Below, piece by piece: positions 18,911-28,060 of a DNA stretch of 57,314 nucleotides. The position numbers and the translations under genes are program-made. The DNA is from Actinomycetes bacterium (lineage in GTDB: Bacteria > Actinomycetota > Acidimicrobiia > Acidimicrobiales > JABEUL01), in contig JAJYFT010000005.1 in NCBI GenBank assembly GCA_021790815.1, forward strand, positions 1 through 57,314, read 5' to 3'. Below the pieces are notes generated by a model. That model saw only the letters and a list, made by a program, of their open reading frames with translations, did not search any database and was not told the DNA's origin. Within the stretch, counting starts at the first letter, position 1. Every line of letters begins with the position of its first letter.

Positions 18911-20080
18911 TTAATCCCACCAAAGATCTCTATCTAATACTCCTTTTGCTATAAGACCTAACTGAATCTGGCTACTTCCTTCAACTATTGTTAGCTGTTT
19001 TGCATCACGGTAGTAGAGTTCTGTCATATGATCTTCCATATATCCCGCTGCTCCAAGCATTTGAAGTGCAATATTTGAGGCCTTAACTGCCAACTCAGTC
19101 GCGTAGTACTTGGAAGCCGACAAAAATGGCACATACTCCTTGGTAAACTTCCCCTCGTCAGCATATGTCGCTGCTCTGTAGGTTAAAAGTCTTGCAGCTT
19201 CAATTTCGACTGCAAGCTTTGCAATTTCCCACTGAAGTCCTTGTTGAGTAGAGAGTGGGCGACCAAATGCTTCACGTTCTTCTAGATACTTTGTTGCATA
19301 CATAAGGGCACCTTCAGCCAGTCCAATGCCTCTAGCTGCGACAATTGGGCGCATTGAGTTAAGTCCAAGCATTGCAAGTCTAAAACCGCCAACTTCACCA
19401 ATCAAATTTTCACTAGGAACTTCAACATTTTCTAGAATAAGTTCACCCGTGTCAACTCCTTTGACTCCCATTTTCTTATCGAGTCTTCCAACGCTCAAGC
19501 CTTTTGAGTTCCTCTCAACTACAAATGCAGAAATGGAATCATGAGACCTACTCGATGGATTTTGCGTTTTCGCAAATACCGTGTACCAATCAGCTTGTTT
19601 TACACCCGACATCCAGCATTTCACGCCGTTTAAGATCCAATTCCCATTCTTATTCAACGAAGCAGAAGTTCTAATGCCCATGACATCACTCCCGGCCTGC
19701 GGTTCAGATAGTGCAAATGAGGCACGAGACGTTCCATTTGCAATACCAGGTAGGTAACGCTCCTTTTGTTCTTTCGAACCAGCAATCATCATCGGACCAG
19801 TTGGAAGACGAGTTAGCAAAAGCATTAAGGCAGCTGTATTTGAATACTTCGCGACCTCTTCGATAGCTACTGCGAGCCCTAAAATGCCTGCTCCTGAACC
19901 TCCATACTCCTCCGGAATGCAAAGCCCTAGTAAACCGGCATCCTTAAATGCATTAAAAAAATCATTAGGGTACTCGCCAGTATGATCAACTTCTCTAGCT
20001 CGATTTGCAATTTTATCTTGTGAGAGCTTTCTAACCGTAGCTTGAAGCATCTGCATCTCGTCTGAGAGATCAAAACTCAT
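18911..20080 (-). CDS. Acyl-CoA dehydrogenase
   Basis: A complete 389-aa FAD-dependent acyl-CoA dehydrogenase that forms trans-2-enoyl-CoA. The flavin/substrate motif FALSEPQAGSDVMGIRTSA and the C-terminal signature ending TIVEGSSQIQ are present. The Glu of that last motif is the catalytic base of short/medium-chain enzymes, so it should be active. It is monocistronic and unlinked to the ACAD pair at 38-40 kb. Chain-length or branched-chain specificity is not predictable here. Confidence 0.92.
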   Translation of the reverse strand: MSFDLSDEMQMLQATVRKLSQDKIANRAREVDHTGEYPNDFFNAFKDAGLLGLCIPEEYGGSGAGILGLAVAIEEVAKYSNTAALMLLLTRLPTGPMMIAGSKEQKERYLPGIANGTSRASFALSEPQAGSDVMGIRTSASLNKNGNWILNGVKCWMSGVKQADWYTVFAKTQNPSSRSHDSISAFVVERNSKGLSVGRLDKKMGVKGVDTGELILENVEVPSENLIGEVGGFRLAMLGLNSMRPIVAARGIGLAEGALMYATKYLEEREAFGRPLSTQQGLQWEIAKLAVEIEAARLLTYRAATYADEGKFTKEYVPFLSASKYYATELAVKASNIALQMLGAAGYMEDHMTELYYRDAKQLTIVEGSSQIQLGLIAKGVLDRDLWWD

Positions 20081-20179
20081 AAATTATTTCTCCAGTTAGA
20101 AGTTACACTGTACAAAGTGTTAAATTATAAACTTATATACCGCTTACATTGCAAATAAGTTTACTTAAGACTTAAGGTC

Positions 20180-20431
20180 TTAGGCAGACTTTCTTCTTTG
20201 GCGCAATATTCGACGCCTTTCACGCTCAGTAGCTCCACCCCACACACCATCTTTTTCACGGTAAGTTAGCGCGTGCTCCAAGCACAACTGCCTTACAGTA
20301 CACATGGCACATATACTTTTAGCTTCCTGGGCTCCAATATCATCTTCTGGTTCGGGGTAAAAGACATCTGCGTCTAGACCTTTACAGGCAGCTTTAGCCC
20401 TCCATGCTGGGTTAATCTGGGTTGATTTCAT
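20180..20431 (-). CDS. WhiB-family iron-sulfur transcriptional regulator
   Basis: Actinobacteria-specific Wbl protein of 83 aa. The four cluster-ligating cysteines are C16, C41, C44 and C50 (C-X24-C-X2-C-X5-C), followed by the GVWGG turn and a basic tail ERERRRILRQRR for DNA binding. Such proteins bind a [4Fe-4S] cluster and region 4 of the primary sigma factor. It is a single gene with its own probable promoter; which Wbl subgroup is uncertain (WhiB1/WhiB2-like size). Confidence 0.93.
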   Translation of the reverse strand: MKSTQINPAWRAKAACKGLDADVFYPEPEDDIGAQEAKSICAMCTVRQLCLEHALTYREKDGVWGGATERERRRILRQRRKSA

Positions 20432-20556
20432 CCTATCTTCCGTTCGTATTCCTTTAAAAATCTTATCTCAATTACTAGTTTCAGTGCAATACCAAAAACA
20501 GTTTTTTTGAAAATCTTTTCTACACAGTATTTTTAGTAGAAATATTCATTTAGGTC

Positions 20557-20586
20557 ATAGTATCACTAATGTGTATTGATTGTCCA
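20557..20586 (-). promoter_or_regulatory. Putative whiB-like gene promoter
   Basis: Minus-strand TGGACA and TACTAT separated by 18 bases, about 125 bases before the WhiB start, leaving an untranslated leader of about 115 bases. Confidence 0.4.
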
Positions 20587-20670
20587 GACTAATGCACAAA
20601 AATTTATAACTCCAGCATATAGGGTATATATAAGTTACTTTTGGTTACATTTTAATGGGAATAACTACTT

Positions 20671-21069
20671 TTAGGTACTACTTCCTACTGCACTTGCTAA
20701 TTTAGCTTCACTTTTTGACGAATCTGCCTTTTTCCCATTGTCGGTCTTTGTGCTATCACTTTTCCCTAAATCCCCTGGTTTATTTGAAGTATTTGCGGCG
20801 ACATCTTTGGTGCTGCTATCTTTTGATCCAGCTTCTTTTGATCCTGCTTCTTTTGCAGCAACGGCGTTTGGGGCGGAAGCTGACTTCTTATCCCTGCTAT
20901 CTGTTTTATAGAATCCTGAACCTTTAAAAACAATGCCGACTGAGCCAAACACTTTTTTTAAATTCGAAGATCCACACAACGTGCAAGCACTCAATGGAGG
21001 GTCAGTAAATGATTGAACTATCTCTATAGTTTCACCACAATCTTTACATTTGTATTCGTACGCAGGCAT
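20671..21069 (-). CDS. FmdB-family zinc ribbon protein
   Basis: The first 60 residues form a CxxC...CxxC zinc ribbon (C8, C11, C29, C32) starting MPAYEYKCKDCG, the FmdB/CxxC_CXXC_SSSS putative regulatory family. From about residue 55 the protein becomes a low-complexity Lys/Ser/Asp/Ala tail including repeated KEAGSK. Such proteins often sit near mscL or galU in actinobacteria; galU is divergent here. Its biochemical role is unknown. Confidence 0.88.
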   Translation of the reverse strand: MPAYEYKCKDCGETIEIVQSFTDPPLSACTLCGSSNLKKVFGSVGIVFKGSGFYKTDSRDKKSASAPNAVAAKEAGSKEAGSKDSSTKDVAANTSNKPGDLGKSDSTKTDNGKKADSSKSEAKLASAVGSST

Positions 21070-21343
21070 TTTAGATCCTTTTCTAATAAATCAATCAAAA
21101 TCTTAACAGTTTGCAAAAGATATTACTTTTTACTTAAAGTTTAAACAAATTAAAACCAGCCACTATTTCCATGTTTCCCAATCAATTTGATTCAACATTC
21201 TGGGAAAATAGCTAATTACTCAGTAAAAGTTTGGTCTAATTATTTTGGCTATGCTTAGCAAAGGTTCATTTTGACTCTAAAACTACATTAGTAATTCATT
21301 TGTAGAACAAACTGCACTATATAGAGGTTAAGGCATTTTAAAC

Positions 21344-22225
21344 ATGAAAAATTCAAACCGAGTAAAAAAAGCAATAATTCCTGCTGCTGGTCTTGGTACT
21401 CGATTTCTGCCAGCAACTAAAGCCCAGCCTAAAGAGATGTTACCTGTGGTTGACAAGCCTGCAATACAGTACGTTGTCGAGGAAGCTGTTGCTGCTGGTC
21501 TTAAAGATCTACTGATTATAACTGGACGAGGGAAAAGAGCAATCGAAGATCACTTTGACCGATCATTTGAACTCGAGCACTATCTAGAAAGTTCAGGTAG
21601 ACTCTCAGAACTTTCTAGAATACAGGAAATTGCCCAACTGGCTGATTTTCATTACGTAAGGCAAGCTTCGCCAAGAGGACTTGGTGATGCGGTATCAGCT
21701 GCTAAATCTCACGTCGGAAATGAACCTTTTGCTGTCCTTCTCGCGGACGACCTAATGGACATTAAAGAGGGCGTATTAAATTCAATGCTCCAAGCATACT
21801 CAAATGCTCCTTCAACTATCCTTGCCCTTAAAGAGGTATCAGATGAAGAGATATCACTTTACGGCTGTGTCGAAATAGATGGGGAAGACAGTTCAGGCCT
21901 TAAAATTGTGACTGGAATCGTTGAAAAGCCAGATTTAATTGATGCGCCATCCAACCTAGCTGTAATGGGTCGCTACGTTTTTACTCCATCAATTTTTGAA
22001 GCGCTTAATGAAGTAACACCTGGGAAAGGCGGTGAGATACAACTAACCGATGCAATAGATATCCAGCTTAAAAACGAACCAGTAAGAGGATTTGTCTTCT
22101 CGAAAGGGCGCTATGACATTGGAAATAAAATTGACTATCTTAGGGCTACTATTGAAATCGCACTCACAAGACCGGATATCAAGGACGAAATCCTAAAGTT
22201 TATAAAGAAGATCTCACTTTCCTAA
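21344..22225 (+). CDS. galU: UTP-glucose-1-phosphate uridylyltransferase
   Basis: Makes UDP-glucose from UTP and glucose 1-phosphate. The nucleotidyltransferase motif AAGLGTRFLPATKAQPKEML and the later VEKP and KGGEIQLTDAI motifs are those of bacterial GalU. 293 aa is the usual length. The start ATG follows a GAGG-rich leader. It probably supplies UDP-glucose for the surface glycans encoded at the left of the window. It is followed by moaC and a SepX/GlpR-like gene, a known actinobacterial neighbourhood. Confidence 0.95.
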   Translation: MKNSNRVKKAIIPAAGLGTRFLPATKAQPKEMLPVVDKPAIQYVVEEAVAAGLKDLLIITGRGKRAIEDHFDRSFELEHYLESSGRLSELSRIQEIAQLADFHYVRQASPRGLGDAVSAAKSHVGNEPFAVLLADDLMDIKEGVLNSMLQAYSNAPSTILALKEVSDEEISLYGCVEIDGEDSSGLKIVTGIVEKPDLIDAPSNLAVMGRYVFTPSIFEALNEVTPGKGGEIQLTDAIDIQLKNEPVRGFVFSKGRYDIGNKIDYLRATIEIALTRPDIKDEILKFIKKISLS

Positions 22226-22285
22226 CAAACTTCGTAAAATTAGATTTTGAAAATCTGAATTATAAATTAGGCGTAAACTTCTAAT

Positions 22286-22771
22286 ATGTCTGAAACGTCT
22301 TTAACCCATCTTGATCACCTAGGAAGAGCCCAAATGGTCGATGTAACTCCAAAAGAGCCATCACATAGGCGAGCTCTCGCCAAAGGGAAAATACATATGC
22401 TACCCGAAACAACTGCAAAAGTTGCAAGTAATGCTATTGCAAAAGGTGACGTTTTAGCTGCCGCTCGAATTGCTGGAATACAAGCAGCAAAGCGATGCTC
22501 TGACCTTATCCCCCTTTGCCACCCGCTACTTGTCGGTTCAGTATCTGTAAATTTTAATCTCGGTGATGATTTCGTGGAAGTAGAAGTCCAGGTAGAGACA
22601 GTAGATCGAACGGGAGTTGAGATGGAAGCCCTGACTGCTGCGACAATTGCTTGCTTAACAATCTACGACATGTGTAAATCAGCAGACAAATCAATGACAA
22701 TCGATGAGATCGCTCTATGGGAAAAAATGGGTGGAAGATCAGGCACTTGGAAACGAGAAAACAAGGTTTAA
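22286..22771 (+). CDS. moaC: Cyclic pyranopterin monophosphate synthase
   Basis: Second step of molybdenum cofactor synthesis, acting on the MoaA product. Family motifs: LIPLCHPLLVGSVSV, VDRTGVEMEALTA and the catalytic-lysine loop DMCKSADKSM. 161 aa is standard. No other moa or moe gene is in the window. It lies 60 bp after galU in the same direction. Confidence 0.95.
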   Translation: MSETSLTHLDHLGRAQMVDVTPKEPSHRRALAKGKIHMLPETTAKVASNAIAKGDVLAAARIAGIQAAKRCSDLIPLCHPLLVGSVSVNFNLGDDFVEVEVQVETVDRTGVEMEALTAATIACLTIYDMCKSADKSMTIDEIALWEKMGGRSGTWKRENKV

Positions 22772-22975
22772 CGATATCTAAAATAAAAATCTTTTAGCAT
22801 CTAGCTGGAAACTTAGATTTTTCGGCCTTACACCTTAATTAACCATGCTAAAAATGGTGTTAAGGTTTAGTCGATGCGATGGCGGGTAGTTCGGCAAATG
22901 GAATGGGAGAATTTAATACCATCCACCACTTTGAGTATAGGAATGACTAGTTTTAATGAGAGGTAGGCGAGGAGT

Positions 22976-23524
22976 TTGACAGAGGTGTTCTCAGTTGTTG
23001 TGGTGCTAGGCATTCTATGGGCCGTTATATTCGGTCCTAGTATACTTCGCTTCATACGAGATGAGATGGACAGAAGATCTGGTGGCTCAATAGGAAGCTT
23101 CAATAAGTCCATGGGGGTACTACATAATACTAAGCAAAGACATGCAGTTCCATCTGGCAAAGGGAGGTATAGCTATGCAGACTCAAACTACTCAAGACAA
23201 CCTATTCGATCTCAATATTCAAAGGAAGATCGACGTGCGATATCACATGAGATTGCACTTAAAAAGCAGAGGCTCGTTATCTTGGTCCTTGGTTTTACAA
23301 CTTTATTAACCGGTTTTATTGGGATGCTACCACCACTCAGTGCTATATGGGTTTTAACAGTTTTTTCAGCTGTCCTCCTATTCATTTACATAGGAGCAGT
23401 AAAATATATATCATCAATCCAGGCAGAGAAACGTCAAAAATTAACACCTATTCAAAGACCCCGAATCCAGACTCCCATTGGCTCACCGTCTGTCGTAATT
23501 ATTGAAAAGACTAAAGCAAACTAA
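22976..23524 (+). CDS. SepX/GlpR-like actinobacterial membrane protein
   Basis: 182 aa with one N-terminal transmembrane helix (about residues 5-24), a cytoplasmic stretch containing GSIGSFNKSMGVL, then two further helices (about 102-145). This order and the SxxxFxxxxxxL pattern after the first helix resemble SepX/GlpR (mycobacterial Rv0996-like), division-site proteins encoded beside galU and molybdopterin genes in actinobacteria. The start is TTG at 22976 or, with better SD spacing, GTG at 22985. The assignment rests on topology and synteny. Confidence 0.55.
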   Translation: MTEVFSVVVVLGILWAVIFGPSILRFIRDEMDRRSGGSIGSFNKSMGVLHNTKQRHAVPSGKGRYSYADSNYSRQPIRSQYSKEDRRAISHEIALKKQRLVILVLGFTTLLTGFIGMLPPLSAIWVLTVFSAVLLFIYIGAVKYISSIQAEKRQKLTPIQRPRIQTPIGSPSVVIIEKTKAN

Positions 23525-23607
23525 TCCCAATCAAATAGTTTCTTATATTTGATCGCCTTCTTTTACGGGTCTATAATTAGCAAGTACCCTTGCGAAGTTT
23601 ATAAATG

Positions 23608-23669
23608 TTTTTTGACATAACATTTTCGATGTTGTCCAAATTTACTTTGTAGAATATTTTTTGACATAA
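23608..23669 (+). promoter_or_regulatory. tRNA upstream region with a 13-bp direct repeat
   Basis: TTTTTTGACATAA occurs exactly twice (23608 and 23657), the second ending one base before the tRNA. A TAGAAT at 23650 is a plausible -10 for the tRNA, without a good -35 at normal spacing. Confidence 0.35.
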
Positions 23670-23670
23670 T

Positions 23671-23746
23671 GGGGGTGTAGCTCAGCTGGTAGAGCGCCAC
23701 GTTCGCAACGTGGAAGTCGGCGGTTCGAGTCCGCTCACCTCCACCA
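23671..23746 (+). tRNA. tRNA-Ala (anticodon CGC)
   Basis: Folds as a full cloverleaf: acceptor GGGGGTG/CACCTCC, D arm GCTC-AGCTGGTA-GAGC, anticodon loop TTCGCAA (CGC), T arm GGCGG-TTCGAGT-CCGCT, and an encoded CCA end. The third acceptor pair is G-U, the alanine identity element. It reads GCG codons. Confidence 0.97.
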
Positions 23747-23801
23747 AACCGTGAAAGTTATATGAATATCAGTCATAATTCACGATTTATTTAGATATAA
23801 C

Positions 23802-24698
23802 GTGAAAATATGCAACAATTCAAGTACGCCAAAAAATTTTAGCTATTTTGCAAATATTCAATTACTAAGACTGAGATACTATAAAAATATTTCTGGCAAA
23901 GAGTCACTGCTTCAAATAATCTCTGAGACTAAAGTTGCTGAACACGTATACAACTCAAACGCCATCGAGAATTCAACTCTTACATTAGAAGAAACTGAAA
24001 AGATACTTTTACAAATTGAGTTAGATCGATTCATATCAGAACGAGAACTATTTGAAGCTAAGAATTTAGCAAGGGTTGTTGAATACACCAAGAAGGTTGC
24101 TAAACAAAATGAACTTAATCTAGGAGTAATACTACTTCTACATAAGATGCTGATTAGTAATATACATGATGATATTGCTGGTAGATTTCGAACGACAGGT
24201 GAATATGTAAAAGTTTCAAATCATGTCGCCCCTAGACCAGAGGTTATAGAGGATCTACTAACTGAGGCATTGACTGATTATTACACAAATACAAGCGATA
24301 GCTTTGCGACACGAATTGCTCGCCTTCATTTACAGTTCGAAACCATCCACCCATTTATGGATGGCAATGGAAGAATTGGCAGAGTTATTAACAACTATCT
24401 GCTTATACGTGACGGTTATGTTCCAATCAATATTAAATTTATAGATCGGCTATCGTATTCAACGCATTTAAGGAGTATGGACTTACAAATACACTTTCGA
24501 TTATGGAAAGCATCGTGGCAAAGGCATTAACCAAAAGTTATCACAAACGATTAGCTTGTCTTGAAGGGAAGAACATTATAACTTTGGCTAACTTTGCCAA
24601 AACATAATATCTCCCATTCAAATCTTAAAAATAAAGCACAGCGACAAACTATTGAGGCTTTTCTGGAAAAATGTGTTTGGAAAATCGGAACTACCTAA
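23802..24698 (+). pseudogene. Fic-family AMP-transferase gene, broken by two frameshifts
   Basis: The GTG-start ORF (242 aa) has an N-terminal inhibitory helix motif SNAIEN (residues 52-57, form S/TxxxEG/N) and the complete active site HPFMDGNGR (183-191), so it belongs to the self-inhibited Fic adenylyltransferases. Its last ~15 residues do not match the family. The expected continuation SIMESIVAKAL...KRLACLEGK appears in another frame from 24497, and a second shift near 24602 returns to the first frame, reading NKAQRQTIEAFLEKCVWKI to a stop at 24696-24698. A full gene would be ~298 aa. Either two real indels or sequencing errors. It follows the tRNA directly. Confidence 0.82.
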
Positions 24699-25128
24699 CT
24701 TTATTAATTTCGATAATTGATTTGCACAATTTAGAGGAAACAAAAAAGCGTTATATCTTCTCACCCATTGTGTGCGAAGCCTGCTGTCTAAGCATGTACT
24801 CATGCTATACGTAGATAAAATGGTTGACACTTCATAGAGTTGCTTTGCTGAGAATTATCTTACGTAACTTGCGAAGCACTCCACGGCATGTGATCGCCAG
24901 TTATTAAATAGCATACTTAATTTCAGTACCAACTGAAGTTGGTAAGTAATAGGCAGTCTGTTTGTAATATACGTGGGACGGTTTCCCATTGACGCCTAAA
25001 CTCCGGTCTCTATTGCATAATTTTTAGCATTCGAGACCCCAACAAATCATACTGAATCAATAGTGAGACCGTAACGTTGGACTGTGCGCACTTTCACTAG
25101 GGGGGAATGATGTACATTAGATATGACG
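24699..25128. other. Non-coding stretch with an 18-bp palindrome
   Basis: About 430 bp between the Fic remnant and the toxin-antitoxin pair. TACCAACT-GA-AGTTGGTA at 24927-24944 is a near-perfect palindrome of operator or terminator type. No coding sequence was recognised. Confidence 0.45.
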
Positions 25129-25455
25129 TCAAGACTTTTTGAAAATCTGGTGACTGCCCAATCTTCTCCAACACACGGCTGGTAAAGATTGACCATGGGC
25201 ATCGAGAACAGTTGTCCATTCCCATGTGGCAGGACCATCTGGCCCTTTGAAGCTCCATGTCATTTCAAAAACTCCAGGTGCATTAACAATTTGTTTAACG
25301 CGTAAAGCAGAGGGCCATGCTGCCAAGCCTTTGGACTTGACAAAGCTACCGCATGCAGAATAGAACACTTGGAGAGCAACGCGAAACTTTTCGCGTTCGT
25401 CATCAGATAGCCTTTTATAGTCTGCCTTGAATAATTTAGTTATCTCAAATCTCAT
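25129..25455 (-). CDS. Putative RelE/ParE-like toxin
   Basis: 108 aa, starting MRFEITKLFKADYKRLS and ending in a WRRLGSHQIFKKS-type tail. This layout (N-terminal beta strand plus helix, mid-protein FEMTW, C-terminal WRR-G-H) resembles RelE/ParE-like proteins paired with AbrB-type antitoxins. Its start overlaps the antitoxin stop by 4 bases. RelE members cleave ribosome-bound mRNA, but the catalytic residues cannot be verified here, so the activity is inferred. Confidence 0.6.
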   Translation of the reverse strand: MRFEITKLFKADYKRLSDDEREKFRVALQVFYSACGSFVKSKGLAAWPSALRVKQIVNAPGVFEMTWSFKGPDGPATWEWTTVLDAHGQSLPAVCWRRLGSHQIFKKS

Positions 25456-25739
25456 GAGTCGAGATCTGTCAAGAATTCCTCAACGTCATCAAACTTTGTT
25501 ACAAGCCCGTCTGCGATAGCTTCATTTGCTTCGCGTTCCATTTTCTGCCAGCGTTCTGCCCTGTACCATGCCTGGTCTGCCGGTATCGGCACATGCGGAC
25601 GTAACACGATTTCCCCTTCTCTTTCAATCATTTCAAGTTGTATACCAGGCTTATACAGACCAAAATGGCGCCTGATTGCAGTCGGGATAGTGATGAGACC
25701 TCGACTTTGCATTGTAACGAAATTTTGATTATCTACCAT
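25452..25739 (-). CDS. AbrB/MazE/SpoVT-type antitoxin
   Basis: 95 aa. The N-terminal half is a swapped-hairpin AbrB DNA-binding domain (MQSRGLITIPTAIRRHFGL then GIQLEMIEREGEIVLRP). The acidic C-terminal half (about residues 55-95) would wrap the toxin. It precedes and overlaps the toxin gene as ATGA, the usual antitoxin-first order, and probably represses its own operon. Confidence 0.82.
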   Translation of the reverse strand: MVDNQNFVTMQSRGLITIPTAIRRHFGLYKPGIQLEMIEREGEIVLRPHVPIPADQAWYRAERWQKMEREANEAIADGLVTKFDDVEEFLTDLDS

Positions 25740-26023
25740 GAAAACAGTTTCACAGAATTACTGTATTACTGCATAACGGCCAGGAAATATCGAGTTAATT
25801 TTACTCTATGGATATCCTTTTGAGTGCTTTTCTATTAATTTAATGTCTGTCGGGACATATTACTTAAACGGTTTGAAAGCGGTCTTTAGCAGCCCACCCA
25901 TACTATTTCCAACAGCGCATTATGCAGCGACTATATCGGAGTATCTAAATGGGCCTTCCTGTTTTATTGGTAACACTAACACAGTTGTTTCTTCGTAGAA
26001 CACCAAGCCACAATCAATATTCT

Positions 26024-26899
26024 TTACTGTTTTTCGTTAAGGATAAATTCATTCCACTGCTTGTCTATCCGGTCATGGTCGTGCTCTCCTCGAAAGGTGA
26101 CCACCCTATGTTTTAAATTAATTCCTTCTAACGGAACAACTCTTTCACCGCTCTGACTTCCAAAAGGTGTAAACCACCCAAAGGGTCGAGTAAACCAAAT
26201 ATTTGGATAACCTGGATTTGAGGGATGCTCCAATACTGCTAATCCACCATAAGAAGATATGGCAGGAGGAGATCCGTCTATCTTGCCCCATGCAACCATC
26301 CATTTTGAACTATTCGTTGGTGGATCAAATAGAAACTCTATCCCATTGTCATCCACTAAATGGCCTCCATCGAATACGTCAATAATGTCTGCAACGCGAA
26401 AAGCCGGAAATCCTGAGTCAACTACCTTCATTAGAGTAATTGGTTCTTCGACAGGAACAATTTTATAATCAATATCAAGAACCCAACCCGGTTCTTGATC
26501 AGATGGTCTGCTCACTTTAAAAGTACGATAATCTTTCGCACATACCCTTCCATCATTTGATTCCCATGTCGAAACACATGCAAACGAAGCATAAGTTTCC
26601 TTGGTAACGATAACATCAAATTCCACATGGTTAATCCTTCCAGAAGTATTATTCTCGAGCCAAAACTCAGTTCCTTTAATTTCATCTTGTCCCCACCATA
26701 TCCCATGGTGGTGCAAATGATCAGCAGGTGAATCTTGAATAACCGATTTTGATAGACCAGGAACAGCTGAGTTTGGAGCTAAAAGATGTGATACGTATGG
26801 CTTCGGACCAAAGTATCGATAACGTAATACATTCCAAGGTCCATCGTATATGTCAAGAACACCATCTTTTTCTATTAGTACAATCTGAAAAGAACTCAT
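26024..26899 (-). CDS. DUF6807 (PmoA-like) family protein
   Basis: 291 aa with the family hallmarks KPYVSHLLAP, DHLHHHGIWWG and KGTEFW, plus later GGLAVLEHPSNPGYP. The family is often misnamed methane oxygenase PmoA; it has no relation to the membrane methane monooxygenase and is usually encoded with Gfo/Idh/MocA oxidoreductases in sugar loci. Its enzymatic role is not established. It overlaps the upstream oxidoreductase gene by one base. Confidence 0.75.
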   Translation of the reverse strand: MSSFQIVLIEKDGVLDIYDGPWNVLRYRYFGPKPYVSHLLAPNSAVPGLSKSVIQDSPADHLHHHGIWWGQDEIKGTEFWLENNTSGRINHVEFDVIVTKETYASFACVSTWESNDGRVCAKDYRTFKVSRPSDQEPGWVLDIDYKIVPVEEPITLMKVVDSGFPAFRVADIIDVFDGGHLVDDNGIEFLFDPPTNSSKWMVAWGKIDGSPPAISSYGGLAVLEHPSNPGYPNIWFTRPFGWFTPFGSQSGERVVPLEGINLKHRVVTFRGEHDHDRIDKQWNEFILNEKQ

Positions 26900-27915
26900 T
26901 AAGTGTTCCTTTTCTCATAAATATTAAGTATCGCTTCATGTGCGGGTAAGACATCTGCCATTGTTGCTATTCCGCTATCAATAAATCCAGCCCTGGAACA
27001 TAAAGCCTTTATAACCGAATCAATTAGATTCATCAATAGAGGAGGTGTATCGTTAGTAGTTAAAGTACCACAAAGTTCTTGTATGTTTTCGCCTATCTCA
27101 GTGTTCGCAGAATTCCAAATAAAGCTAACCGAGGTTGGATCGTTTCCTCCACCATCTAGCCGTCCAGTGACCCCATTCCCACAAACTGTAAGTGAAGTAG
27201 AGTCTCGCCCCCCATTTAAACTAACACGAACTGTAGCCAACGCGTCATTTTTAAATGTGAACATTGCAATCGCTGCACTTTCCATGTCTGATCTTTCGTC
27301 CATTTTCAAGACACCTGAACTATAAACAGGTGGCCCTAGAAGTGCAGATACTAAATCAACCATATGAATCCCAACAGATAGAAGTGCCCCAGCCCCCCAA
27401 ACACTTTTACTTGATCGACCAGAGGAGAAATACTCCGCGTCCCGATACCATGCTAAGTCACCAACGAAACTAGGTGAATCACCTAAATAACCGGCTTCAT
27501 ACACTGCTTTTAGTTGTTGAAAAGCTCGTCCATACCTCCATTGAACAACAGGTACCGCCCTATCTAACTTAGAAGCTCTTTCCAAGTCTGCCAGTGAAAC
27601 AATTACCGGCTTTTCTACTAAAGCTATTAGTGAGTGATCTTGAGCTTTAATCGCCTGATCGATGTGCATTGCTGGCGGAGTTGTTATAGAAATTAGATCT
27701 GCACCCATTTCAAATAGTTCATCTTCCGAACTAGCAGCATTACAAAGATGCGTCTGTGCGAAAACTGCGCTACGAATTGGATCAGGATCGTAGGCACCAA
27801 GAATTTCAACTCCTAGGGTCCTATAAACCATTGCATGAAGATGACCTGCTCCTCCCGCACCTAACACGACCGCTCTTAGCACGCTTTTCTCTTGATCCAT
27901 CGGTGACTCCTTCAT
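26899..27915 (-). CDS. Gfo/Idh/MocA family sugar oxidoreductase
   Basis: 338 aa, with an N-terminal Rossmann fold (VVLGAGGAGHLHA) and the catalytic-region EKP motif in LVEKPVIV, then GGALLSVGIHMVDL-like sequence, where the His of the C-terminal domain sits. It would oxidise a sugar or polyol hydroxyl with NAD(P), perhaps making a 3-keto sugar. Together with the DUF6807 gene it forms a two-gene unit divergent from a large lipoprotein, with the LacI-type operator in between. Confidence 0.88.
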   Translation of the reverse strand: MKESPMDQEKSVLRAVVLGAGGAGHLHAMVYRTLGVEILGAYDPDPIRSAVFAQTHLCNAASSEDELFEMGADLISITTPPAMHIDQAIKAQDHSLIALVEKPVIVSLADLERASKLDRAVPVVQWRYGRAFQQLKAVYEAGYLGDSPSFVGDLAWYRDAEYFSSGRSSKSVWGAGALLSVGIHMVDLVSALLGPPVYSSGVLKMDERSDMESAAIAMFTFKNDALATVRVSLNGGRDSTSLTVCGNGVTGRLDGGGNDPTSVSFIWNSANTEIGENIQELCGTLTTNDTPPLLMNLIDSVIKALCSRAGFIDSGIATMADVLPAHEAILNIYEKRNT

Positions 27916-27941
27916 GAAGCATTTAGAAATGTATATTGAAA

Positions 27942-27964
27942 TTTAACTTGACATTTAAGTTAAA
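27942..27964. promoter_or_regulatory. Inverted repeat upstream of the Gfo/Idh/MocA gene
   Basis: TTTAACTT and AAGTTAAA form perfect 8-bp arms with a 7-bp spacer, about 30 bp before the minus-strand start. It may be an operator or part of the promoter. Confidence 0.4.
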
Positions 27965-28017
27965 GATTCATTACGCTTCAAACTTAATCTGATTATAGCT
28001 TAATTTTATTATTTTGC

Positions 28018-28029
28018 GCAAGCGCTTGC
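28018..28029. promoter_or_regulatory. LacI-family operator (palindrome GCAAGCGCTTGC)
   Basis: A perfect 12-bp palindrome with a central CG, as in LacI/GalR operators, placed between the divergent oxidoreductase and lipoprotein genes. A one-mismatch copy (GCAATCGCTTGC) lies upstream of the lacI-type gene at 31615, linking all four genes in one regulon. Confidence 0.75.
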
Positions 28030-28060
28030 ATTAATAACATTATTACGCTAAATTTGTTCC

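Noticed and set aside
26024-26899. Methane monooxygenase subunit PmoA
   Set aside because: The name is a common misannotation; the protein is soluble with HHHGIWWG motifs of DUF6807 and no membrane helices.
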